A DNA stretch of 31,103 bases. It comes from HGM05190 sp964394205. GTDB lineage: Bacteria; Bacteroidota; Bacteroidia; Bacteroidales; Muribaculaceae. Below the pieces are notes generated by a model. It saw only the letters and a list, made by a program, of their open reading frames with translations. It was not told the origin of the DNA and did no database searches. The stretch lies in contig CAYMVS010000022.1 of NCBI GenBank assembly GCA_964394205.1, forward strand, positions 1 to 31,103. Direction: 5' to 3'. How positions within the stretch are numbered: position 1 is the stretch's first letter; the number at the start of each line of letters is the position of its first letter. Positions 7,864 through 14,684 of this stretch are shown here, piece by piece. A program made the position numbers and the translations under genes.

Positions 7864-9149
7864 TGGAGATAGCAATATTGACTCTCTCATTGATTGCCGC
7901 GGGAGCTCTCGCGGCAATCATTTATTTGTATAGGCGCGCCGACAAGGCTACCGCTGAGGTCGCCGCGCTTCAGGCCGAATTGAAAGAGACAGTCGAGTCT
8001 CACCGCGCCGAGATGTCACGTCGCGCCGAGGCCAGTCAGGCTGCTCTTGGCGAGCGCGATGTGACCATTGCGACTCTCACCGAGCGCCTGAAAATCTTTG
8101 AGGATGACCTCACGCGCCGCGAGGCCGACAATGAGCGCCGGTTCAAGCTGCTGGCCGCCGACATCATCGGGCGCGAGTCAAAGCAGTTCAAAGAGACACA
8201 GGAGGTGAGGTTGGGTCAGATTCTCGAGCCGCTCAAGCAGGAGGTCGACCGCCTGGGCAAAAGCGTTCGCGAGACATATTCGGCCGAGGCACGGGAGCGT
8301 TTCTCGCTTGCCGAGCGCATCAAGGAGCTTGTCGACACCAACCGCTCGATAGGCCGCGAGGCTAAGGAGCTGACAGAGGCTTTGCGCGGCAACTCAAAGG
8401 TGCAGGGCGACTGGGGAGAGATGGTGCTTGAGACCATCCTTGACAAGTCGGGGCTGATCAAAGATGTGCACTACCGGGTGCAGGTGACCACCGATGATGA
8501 GGGGCACACCCTGCGCGACGACGAGGGCCGGCTGTTGCGTCCCGATGTCGTGATCAATTATCCCGGTGGTCACGCCGTGGTGGTCGACTCAAAGGTGTCG
8601 CTCACGGCGTTCATGAGACTTGTCGCCGCCCAAAACGACCGGGAGCGGGCCGAGGCGGCTGCAAAACACCTCGCATCGGTGCGCGCCCACATCATTGAGT
8701 TGTCACGCAAGAACTATCAGGATTATGTGGGCGATGTGAAGAGTGACTTTGTGATGATGTTCATTCCCAATGAACCGGCCTATATCGAGGCAATGCGTCT
8801 CGACACAAACCTGTGGCAGGAGGCCTACGACCGCCGTGTGCTGATTGTCTCGCCCACACAACTCATATCGGCCCTGAGACTCATCGCCCGGTTGTGGCAG
8901 CAGGACCGCCAGACCCGCAATGCCATAGAGATCGCAACGGCTGCCGGTCGCATGTATGACAAGTTCTGTGGTTTCATGGACGACATGAGCCGCATCGACA
9001 AGGCGCTCACAAACACCCGGGCGGCTTATACCGATGCCATGAAAAAACTCAGTGACGGGACCGGCAATCTGGTGTCGAGAGCACAGAAACTCAAGGAGTT
9101 GGGAGCCAAAACATCCAAGCTTTTATCAACTCCCGAGGCCGAGCAGTGA
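7863..9149 (+). CDS. rmuC: RmuC-family DNA recombination protein
   Basis: A 428-residue RmuC homologue. The family was named for limiting recombination at inverted repeats in E. coli and carries a nuclease-like fold, but its biochemical role is not well established. The N-terminus is one membrane helix (residues 3-23), followed by a long coiled coil rich in Ala, Glu and Arg (about 25-175). The conserved core comes next: GNSKVQGDWGEMVLETILDK, then the PD-(D/E)XK-like segment VVINYPGGHAVVVDSKVSL and MMFIPNEPAYIEA. The start ATG overlaps the dnaJ stop as TGATG, so it is probably translated from the grpE-dnaJ message. Confidence 0.92.
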   Translation: MEIAILTLSLIAAGALAAIIYLYRRADKATAEVAALQAELKETVESHRAEMSRRAEASQAALGERDVTIATLTERLKIFEDDLTRREADNERRFKLLAADIIGRESKQFKETQEVRLGQILEPLKQEVDRLGKSVRETYSAEARERFSLAERIKELVDTNRSIGREAKELTEALRGNSKVQGDWGEMVLETILDKSGLIKDVHYRVQVTTDDEGHTLRDDEGRLLRPDVVINYPGGHAVVVDSKVSLTAFMRLVAAQNDRERAEAAAKHLASVRAHIIELSRKNYQDYVGDVKSDFVMMFIPNEPAYIEAMRLDTNLWQEAYDRRVLIVSPTQLISALRLIARLWQQDRQTRNAIEIATAAGRMYDKFCGFMDDMSRIDKALTNTRAAYTDAMKKLSDGTGNLVSRAQKLKELGAKTSKLLSTPEAEQ

Positions 9150-9160
9150 TTTTCACAACC

Positions 9161-9209
9161 GTTAACAGTAATAAAAAAATTGGTTAAACACCCCCGCCGC
9201 CGGTTAAAC
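9161..9209 (+). repeat. Three phased GTTAA(A)C repeats in front of the Spy-like gene
   Basis: GTTAAC at 9161-9166, GTTAAAC at 9183-9189 and GTTAAAC at 9203-9209 recur every 20-22 bp, about two helical turns. The last two, extended to GGTTAAAC, also form the arms of an imperfect hairpin (9179-9213). There is no good T run after it, so a protein-binding site seems as likely as a terminator for rmuC. Confidence 0.4.
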
Positions 9210-9217
9210 CAATCTTA

Positions 9218-9283
9218 TTTCAGTTTGTCTTAAGAGTGTGATTGATCACCACCCCGATTCATAAACTTAAGAAAAAACTGAAA
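9218..9283 (+). promoter_or_regulatory. Long inverted repeat ending 4 nt before the Spy-like start codon
   Basis: TTTCAGTTTGTCTTAAG (9218-9234) is nearly the reverse complement of CTTAAGAAAAAACTGAAA (9266-9283). They form a 15-pair stem with a small internal mismatch and a 31-nt loop. A second short stem, GTGA-TTGA-TCAC, lies inside the loop. The 3' arm ends 4 nt before the ATG at 9288. In RNA this would hide the ribosome entry region; in DNA it could be an operator. A poor -7-like TCAGTTTG (9220-9227) overlaps the 5' arm, so the transcript start is uncertain. Confidence 0.5.
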
Positions 9284-9287
9284 CAAC

Positions 9288-9866
9288 ATGAAACGTAAAA
9301 TATTCTCACTCGCTGTTATCGCATTGGCGACTTTCGCCTCAATCTCCTCTTTTGCCGCTCCTTCACGCGACAAAGACAGAATAAAAAAAGACCGTCCCTG
9401 CCGCGAGGCCCGTGCCTGCAAGGGTGACTCGACATGCCGTAAGGCTTTTTCACCTTTTGAGAAACTGAGCCTCACGCCCGACCAGAAAGCTAAAATCGAG
9501 CAGCTTAACAAAGATCGCTTTGCCGCCCGTCAGGCCAAGATAAAGGAGGCCCGTGGAAAAGATAAGGTTAAACGTGACTCTGTCAGCCCCGAGCAGCGCC
9601 GACAGCTGAAACAGGAGCGCCGCCTGGCCGTTAACAAAGAGCGCGCCGGCTATCTGAAAAGTGTCAAGGATATTTTGACTCCCGAGCAATATGTTGAGTT
9701 CCTTGAGATTAACTATACCCAGGCCCCTGTGAAGATGAAGGGGATCAAGAAAGACTCCCGTCACGATGGTAAACGTGATGGCAAGCGTGACGGAAAACAC
9801 GACAAGAGCCGTAAGGGTGACCGTCCTGACAAGAAAGCACCCAAAGTTGACAGATCAAAAAAATAA
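9288..9866 (+). CDS. Secreted Spy/CpxP-like (LTXXQ-type) basic protein
   Basis: A 192-residue exported protein. Residues 1-23 form a signal peptide (MKRKIFSLAVIALATF..SFA), so it acts in the envelope. The body carries two LTxxQ motifs, LTPDQ (62-66) and LTPEQ (130-134), in a helical, very basic region. This resembles the Spy/CpxP/DUF4890 group of periplasmic chaperone or stress sensor proteins. Three cysteines (38, 44, 50) lie between the signal peptide and the first motif. The tail from about residue 155 is low-complexity, with repeats of the type DGKRDGKRDGKHD. It stands alone, with a structured upstream region (9161-9283) and a strong terminator after it. The family call rests on motif and composition only. 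Confidence 0.75.
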   Translation: MKRKIFSLAVIALATFASISSFAAPSRDKDRIKKDRPCREARACKGDSTCRKAFSPFEKLSLTPDQKAKIEQLNKDRFAARQAKIKEARGKDKVKRDSVSPEQRRQLKQERRLAVNKERAGYLKSVKDILTPEQYVEFLEINYTQAPVKMKGIKKDSRHDGKRDGKRDGKHDKSRKGDRPDKKAPKVDRSKK

Positions 9867-9899
9867 ATTTAAATCATAGACAATCCATTTAATAATACG

Positions 9900-9935
9900 G
9901 GCCCCGCGACCTTGGTGATGCAAGGTCGCGGGGCC
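9900..9935. terminator. Strong bidirectional terminator between convergent genes
   Basis: A perfect 15-bp GC-rich stem (9900-9914 with 9921-9935, GGCCCCGCGACCTTG and its complement) has a 6-nt loop, GTGATG. The plus side continues TTTGATGTTTTC and the minus side CGTATTATTAAATGG. It sits between the ends of the Spy-like gene (+) and queE (-), so it probably stops both transcripts, including the long minus-strand series. Confidence 0.8.
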
Positions 9936-9966
9936 TTTGATGTTTTCGGGCTGGTTTACGATGAAG

Positions 9967-10524
9967 TTATTGGATGTTGATGAGCTTGTGGGTTTGAAGT
10001 GAGAGCCTCCACCAGGGGTGGGTGAGGATGTAGGAGACAACCTTGTCGGTGTTAAGTTGGGAGCATGGCTGAAGGAACAGAAACTCAACGGCGGGGTGTG
10101 TCTCGGCGATGCTTTCGACATCTTGCCCGGTAAAGACTATCTTCAGCTCGTTTATGTTGGTGACGACGACCTCCGAGCCCTCTTTTGGCGAGCATGTCAC
10201 CCAATCGACCTCAGGGGGCAGCGGGTGGGTGCCGTTGGTCTCGACCTGGATGTACCACCCTTGACCGTGCAGGGCGTCGACAAGGGTGCTGTCGAGCTGC
10301 AGGGCGGGCTCGCCGCCGGTTATCACCAGATGACGCGCGGGGTAGGTCGACACCTGCTCGAGTATATCAAAAAGATTCATGGGGCGGGAGGCGCTGTGGT
10401 CTGTGTCACAGAAATCACAGTTGAGGTTGCAGCCGCTCAGGCGCAGAAAGACAGCCGGAGTGCCGGTGTAGTAACCCTCTCCCTGCAGCGAGTAGAAAAT
10501 CTCGTTTATATTATAGGTCTTCAT
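9967..10524 (-). CDS. queE: 7-carboxy-7-deazaguanine synthase QueE (radical SAM)
   Basis: A 185-residue radical-SAM enzyme that contracts 6-carboxytetrahydropterin to 7-carboxy-7-deazaguanine in the queuosine pathway. The opening MKTYNINEIFYSLQGEGYYT is the family substrate-binding start. The cluster cysteines 32, 36 and 39 form CNLNCDFC, followed by LVITGGEPALQ and QVETNGT. I place the start at 10524, giving a normal family opening; longer in-frame starts would lie inside queD. The first 14 bases overlap the 3' end of queD, which makes its substrate. It is the last gene of the long minus-strand series. QueC and QueF are not in the window. Confidence 0.94.
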   Translation of the reverse strand: MKTYNINEIFYSLQGEGYYTGTPAVFLRLSGCNLNCDFCDTDHSASRPMNLFDILEQVSTYPARHLVITGGEPALQLDSTLVDALHGQGWYIQVETNGTHPLPPEVDWVTCSPKEGSEVVVTNINELKIVFTGQDVESIAETHPAVEFLFLQPCSQLNTDKVVSYILTHPWWRLSLQTHKLINIQ

Positions 10525-10852
10525 CAACGCAATAGGTTGCTGTATTACCTTCACTTTCTTGAACATCGACCCTGTAGCAGCAGTCAAAACGGTCACAGAT
10601 CCACCGCGCGATGTTTTCGGCCGTGGGGTTGAAGTCAAAAACATCGTTGAAGTTGCTGTGGTCGAGCAGGGTGTGGATCTCTTGCTTGATATTGGTGAAG
10701 TCGGTCACCATGCCATCCTTGTTCAGCTCGCGGGCGCGACAGTGAACGGTGATGATCCAGTTGTGTCCGTGCAGTCGCGAGCACTTGCTGGGGTAGGATA
10801 GTGACAGGCTGTGGGATCCCGATATTTCAAGTCGTTTTGTTACGTAATACAT
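10511..10852 (-). CDS. queD: 6-carboxy-5,6,7,8-tetrahydropterin synthase QueD
   Basis: A 113-residue member of the PTPS/QueD family that turns dihydroneopterin triphosphate into 6-carboxytetrahydropterin, the step before QueE. The zinc histidines are His 14 in GSHSL and His 28 and His 30 in RLHGHNW. The catalytic Cys 24 lies in KCSRLHGH. The Asp 64-His 65 pair is in LLDHSNFND, and the pterin-anchoring Glu 79 in PTAENIA. I use MYYVTKRLEI at 10852 as the start, since upstream codons would run into the cca gene. It follows cca by 13 nt and overlaps queE by 14 nt. Confidence 0.94.
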   Translation of the reverse strand: MYYVTKRLEISGSHSLSLSYPSKCSRLHGHNWIITVHCRARELNKDGMVTDFTNIKQEIHTLLDHSNFNDVFDFNPTAENIARWICDRFDCCYRVDVQESEGNTATYCVDEDL

Positions 10853-10865
10853 TGTGGCGGTTGTG

Positions 10866-12353
10866 TTAATCCTTGTTTTTCTTTTGTTTGACATCGCCGG
10901 GAGCATGGCGTGTGGTGTCGACCGGTGTCAGGCCTAAGGCCGGGGCGACGGTGCTGAGCATGTAGTCAAAGTTTTCGTCATAATCATCGGTGATGACACA
11001 GTCAAGATAGGCCTCTTTGAGAGCGACCGTCACGTCGCCGAGCACCGGGCAGTCTCCAATACCAAACACGCGCTTGATTACCAGACCGTTGACCGGTGGA
11101 CGATAGTTCCTGATCTCGTCGCGGGCCTTCAGCTCGTCAATCTTGTGTCTCACCAACGCCAAATTGTCAAGGCAACGCTGCACCTTGAGCGGATTTTTTG
11201 ATGTCACGTCGGCTTCACAGAGTATCAGCAGGTCGTTGAGGGTCTGCTCGTCGCCACAGTCGGTGGCCAGGCGACGCAGGGCCGAGTCGGTGACAGTCTC
11301 CTCAACAAGCGACACCGGGCGCATGTGAAGCTCAACCATGCGGCTGACATATTTCATGTCGGCGTTCATTGGCAGCTTGAGGCGACGGAAAATCTTGGGC
11401 ACCATTTTGGCTCCTATGAAATTGTGGTTGTGGAAAGTCCAACCGTGCACCTGGTCCCATCGCTTTGTTTTCGGCTTGGCGATGTCGTGGAGCAGGGCGG
11501 CCCATCTCAGCCACAGGTTGTCGCTGGCGGCGGCCACTTTGTCAAGCACCTGCATGGTGTGGTCAAAGTTCTCTTTATGGGCTCGCCCGTTGACACTGTC
11601 AACGCCATATAGAGCCTCGACCTCGGGCAGAATCACGCTGAGCAAGCCGGTCTCGTGCATCAGCCACCATCCTTTTGAGGGGCGCGGGGCGAGCATCGTC
11701 TTGTTCAGCTCCTCGGCTATGCGTTCGCCCGAGAGGGTCGATGCCTGGGCGGCGTTTCGCTTGATGGAGTCAAGCGTGTCGGGATGAATGTCAAAGTCGA
11801 GTTGGGCGGCAAAGCGGATGGCCCTGAACATGCGCAGGGGGTCTTCGGTGAAAGCGCGGTCGGGATCAAGAGGGGTGCGTATGATATGCTCCATCAGGTC
11901 GGTCAGGCCGTCATGCAGGTCGATGAGTTCGCCAAAATTGTCGGGGGTGACCGATATGGCCATGGCGTTGATGGTGAAATCGCGGCGGTCAATATCTTCC
12001 TCAAACGTGGCGCTGTCAACCTCGGGTTTACGGGAGCCGGCGCGGTATGACTCCTTGCGTGCCCCGACAAACTCAAGCTCGATATCCCCTCGTTTTACCT
12101 GTGCGGTTCCAAAAGCTTTGAAAACATTCAGGTGGGTGTGTGGGCCCAGACTCTTGGCGACAGCTGTTGCAAGTTTCACGCCACTGCCAACGGTCGTCAG
12201 GTCGATATCTTTTGAATGTCGCCCCAAAAGCAGGTCTCTGACAAACCCGCCCACCACGTGACAAGACTGTCCGAGCCGGGCGGCCTCGCGGCCAACAAGT
12301 TGAAAAACAGGGTCGTCAAGTTTTGCTTTGAGGTTGTAGCTGGTTGATGACAT
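10866..12353 (-). CDS. cca: CCA-adding/tRNA nucleotidyltransferase with HD domain
   Basis: A 495-residue class II nucleotidyltransferase that builds or repairs the CCA end of tRNA. The head domain has VVGGFVRD (Gly 35-36) and the metal-binding pair DID (Asp 49 and 51). It also has RRDFTINAMAIS (123-134) and the neck motif EDPLRMFRAIRFA. An HD domain follows, with RWAALLHDIAKPKTK and an Asp/His-rich helix. The length fits the Bacteroidota HD-containing form. It lies 16 nt after the M24 peptidase gene and 13 nt before queD, so tRNA end maturation and the queuosine genes may share a message. A pure poly(A) polymerase role is unlikely. Confidence 0.93.
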   Translation of the reverse strand: MSSTSYNLKAKLDDPVFQLVGREAARLGQSCHVVGGFVRDLLLGRHSKDIDLTTVGSGVKLATAVAKSLGPHTHLNVFKAFGTAQVKRGDIELEFVGARKESYRAGSRKPEVDSATFEEDIDRRDFTINAMAISVTPDNFGELIDLHDGLTDLMEHIIRTPLDPDRAFTEDPLRMFRAIRFAAQLDFDIHPDTLDSIKRNAAQASTLSGERIAEELNKTMLAPRPSKGWWLMHETGLLSVILPEVEALYGVDSVNGRAHKENFDHTMQVLDKVAAASDNLWLRWAALLHDIAKPKTKRWDQVHGWTFHNHNFIGAKMVPKIFRRLKLPMNADMKYVSRMVELHMRPVSLVEETVTDSALRRLATDCGDEQTLNDLLILCEADVTSKNPLKVQRCLDNLALVRHKIDELKARDEIRNYRPPVNGLVIKRVFGIGDCPVLGDVTVALKEAYLDCVITDDYDENFDYMLSTVAPALGLTPVDTTRHAPGDVKQKKNKD

Positions 12354-12369
12354 GGGTTGTTACAATGAA

Positions 12370-13569
12370 TCAGATGTCAAAATAAACAATATCTTCGGTC
12401 AGCACGGTGAGATTCTCAAGCCCGTGGTCGGTGGCGCGATAGGTATTCTCGATGCCGACGGCGCCGGTGCCTGGAATGACAAATTTTGGCTCGAGGGCAA
12501 TTACCTGGTTGACGGCGATGACATCGCGCGAGCGCGGGGCGATGACCGGCGCCTCGTTAATCTCGATACCGACGCCGTGGCCAACAAAGCCGGCATGCTG
12601 GCGGTGCCCCATGAAATATTTTTTCAGCCCGGCGGCGGTTGCAATCTCAAGGGCCGTCTGATACAGCTCGCTGCATTTTGTGCCCGGAAGGGCCGCCGAG
12701 GCGATGGCGCGATGGATGTCGATCGAACAGCGATGGGCCTCGAGGGCGAGAGCGGCAATCTCGCCGACGGCAAAGGTGCGTGTACAATCGGTCATGTAGC
12801 CGGTGAAGTTGCCGTTGAGATCGACCATGACGGTTGTGTGAGGACGTATTATGTCACCGTTGGCTCCCACCGGCAGCGAGGGGTCGAGGCCGGCGCCACC
12901 CATGGCAAAATCGTAGGGCGACGGGGCGTCGGCGTTGTCACCGGCGAGGATGTTGCCCATGTAGAGCTCCATCGAGTCGCCACTGATTCGGAACTGACCC
13001 AGACACCCCTCGAGGCGTGCAACGCGCTCGATCTCAATCTGAAGCTCGATGTCGCTCATGCCGGGACGATAGAGCTTGGGTATCTCGCGGTAGACACGCA
13101 TCTGTGACACGCCCGAGTGTTTTATCTTTTCTATCTCGCAGTCGGTCTTTATGGCGCGCGTGGCCCTCAGCAGGGGGGAGGCGTTGACAACTTTACTCTC
13201 GGGAAAAATCGCGCTGAGGCGCTGTATTGTCGAGTAGGCGGTCACGTCAAGCTCAAGACCGATGGTTGACGGGATGTTGAGACCCAATGTCTCGGCAATC
13301 TGCTCGGGTTTGCGTATCTCGACAACACCATCGCCGGTGAGCTCGACGGGCCGGCGCACGAAATAGATCGGTTCGCCTTGGGCCGGGATGTATGTGTAAC
13401 CGTCAAAGACGCGTCCCGTCAGGTAGTAGGTGTTGGCATTGTCGGTCACTAAAACGGCGTCGACTGAATTTTCATTCATGGCCCGGCGCAGGCTCGCGAG
13501 GCGTTTGAGTTGCTCGTCGTGGGGCAGGAGGACAATCAGGCCGGCCAGGGGTGAGTTATGAGATTTCAT
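12370..13569 (-). CDS. M24-family Xaa-Pro aminopeptidase/dipeptidase
   Basis: A 399-residue pita-bread metallopeptidase, probably cytoplasmic, that cuts next to proline at peptide N-termini. The five metal ligands are visible: Asp 250 in VMVDLNG, Asp 261 in MTDCTRTF, His 331 in GHGVGIE, Glu 360 in IALEPKF and Glu 374 in GIENTY. The first 140 residues form the creatinase/prolidase N-terminal domain (LASLRRAMNENSVDAVLV). There is no signal peptide. A start at Met 31 is possible but would cut the first helix. The gene lies 30 nt after the HAD gene and 16 nt before cca. Aminopeptidase P and prolidase (PepQ) cannot be told apart from sequence alone. Confidence 0.9.
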   Translation of the reverse strand: MKSHNSPLAGLIVLLPHDEQLKRLASLRRAMNENSVDAVLVTDNANTYYLTGRVFDGYTYIPAQGEPIYFVRRPVELTGDGVVEIRKPEQIAETLGLNIPSTIGLELDVTAYSTIQRLSAIFPESKVVNASPLLRATRAIKTDCEIEKIKHSGVSQMRVYREIPKLYRPGMSDIELQIEIERVARLEGCLGQFRISGDSMELYMGNILAGDNADAPSPYDFAMGGAGLDPSLPVGANGDIIRPHTTVMVDLNGNFTGYMTDCTRTFAVGEIAALALEAHRCSIDIHRAIASAALPGTKCSELYQTALEIATAAGLKKYFMGHRQHAGFVGHGVGIEINEAPVIAPRSRDVIAVNQVIALEPKFVIPGTGAVGIENTYRATDHGLENLTVLTEDIVYFDI

Positions 13570-13599
13570 GTGGTTGTTATCTTGGTTATCAAATGGTTG

Positions 13600-14223
13600 T
13601 CAAATTAAAGCTTTTACAAGAGCGTCAAACGAGTCTACCTGCATGAATGGGTCGGTACAGTCGCCGAATCCGTAGGTGACATGGATGAATGGCACCCCGG
13701 CGCGCCGGCATTGGTCGCTGTCGCCTTGGGTGTCGCCGATGTAGACCGGGGCCTGCAGCCGGTTGCGCTCGACAAGCAGTCCGATGTTGTCGGCTTTGTC
13801 CAGGCCGGTCTCGCCATTTGAAAGGGTGTCGGCAAAATAGGTCTTGAGCGCAGTGAACGACAGGAAGTTATCCAGGCCCGAGGCGCTGCAGTTGCTCACC
13901 ATAAACAGTCGGTATTTCTGTGACAGCTCCCCGATGCCGCGGGCAACACCCGGGTAAAGGGTCCCTCCCAATTGTGGCATCATTGCCTCCTCGTTGATGT
14001 AAAGCTCTTTCAAGAAGTGGTTTATGTCTATCTGGCCGGGATCTATCAGTCTTTCAAGGATGACCGGCAGGGTCAGGCCCATGCAGTCGACCAGCTCGCG
14101 GCGCGTGATGTGATGGTGTATGCCAAGGGATGTGAGAGTATTGTTCCACACCGTGGCGTATGAGTCAACCGCATCCCACAGCGTGCCGTCCATGTCAAAT
14201 ATGAGCGAGTCAAACGTTTTCAT
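13600..14223 (-). CDS. HAD-superfamily phosphatase (phosphoglycolate phosphatase-like)
   Basis: A 207-residue HAD hydrolase with a helical cap. Motif I is FDMDGTLWDA (nucleophile Asp and acid/base Asp), motif II MVSNCSAS, motif III the Lys in GLDKADNIGLLVERN, and motif IV YIGDTQGDSDQC. This pattern fits the phosphoglycolate phosphatase/beta-phosphoglucomutase branch, but the substrate cannot be set. The start at 14223 makes ATGA with the gldH stop (14220-14223). A longer in-frame reading further upstream would lie within gldH and has no HAD homology. It is co-transcribed with gldH and the M24 peptidase. Confidence 0.88.
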   Translation of the reverse strand: MKTFDSLIFDMDGTLWDAVDSYATVWNNTLTSLGIHHHITRRELVDCMGLTLPVILERLIDPGQIDINHFLKELYINEEAMMPQLGGTLYPGVARGIGELSQKYRLFMVSNCSASGLDNFLSFTALKTYFADTLSNGETGLDKADNIGLLVERNRLQAPVYIGDTQGDSDQCRRAGVPFIHVTYGFGDCTDPFMQVDSFDALVKALI

Positions 14224-14684
14224 CGGTCGGTTTTGATAAATCTGACGCCGACCTGCTCTATCCCCTCGAGGGTGTCGACGCGCATGATGTGGCACACTCC
14301 GACCTCGGCATTTTTTGTCAGCGTCACCTGATGGGGGATGGTGGCGATGAACTGATAGCTTGCCCCGAAACCTTTGCCGAGCCAACGGCCATAGACATCG
14401 GCCAGCTCCATGTTGATGGTGTCGCGGCACAGCCTGCCGTTGTCGACGTATGAGACCTCGAGCCACAGGTTACGGTACAGATAGGAATTGTCGTGGCGAA
14501 TGGCGATCTGCAGCGAGCCGGTAGCGGTAGAGTCAACGGTGTCGGGCAACATGCTGACGGTGTCGCCATAGGCCCAGCCATCAGTGGGGAGCGTCTGGTA
14601 GCTGTTAAAATCATTGTGCCCGGGAGAGCAGGCTCCCAAGCACAATAATATGAATGTCAGCAAGACAAGCGGAAGTTTGCTCAT
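14220..14684 (-). CDS. gldH: GldH-family lipoprotein
   Basis: A 154-residue predicted lipoprotein. The N-terminus, MSKLPLVLLTFILLCLGAC, has a lipobox LGAC with the modified Cys at residue 19. The mature part is beta-rich, with DFNSYQTLPTDGWAYGD and the conserved LWLEVSY and VYGRWLGKGFG stretches. These fit the GldH family, first described in gliding Flavobacterium but kept in many non-gliding Bacteroidota, where its role is unclear. It overlaps both neighbours by 4 bases (ATGA), after the PSP1/RicT gene and before the HAD gene. No gliding or type IX secretion genes are nearby. Confidence 0.8.
   Translation of the reverse strand: MSKLPLVLLTFILLCLGACSPGHNDFNSYQTLPTDGWAYGDTVSMLPDTVDSTATGSLQIAIRHDNSYLYRNLWLEVSYVDNGRLCRDTINMELADVYGRWLGKGFGASYQFIATIPHQVTLTKNAEVGVCHIMRVDTLEGIEQVGVRFIKTDR

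Noticed and set aside
10525..10644. A longer QueE N-terminus starting at 10644
   Set aside because: The extra 40 residues lie inside queD in another frame and do not match the QueE family opening.
12352..13107. A 251-codon open frame opposite the M24 peptidase
   Set aside because: The M24 frame carries all five metal ligands; no domain is visible in the opposite frame.
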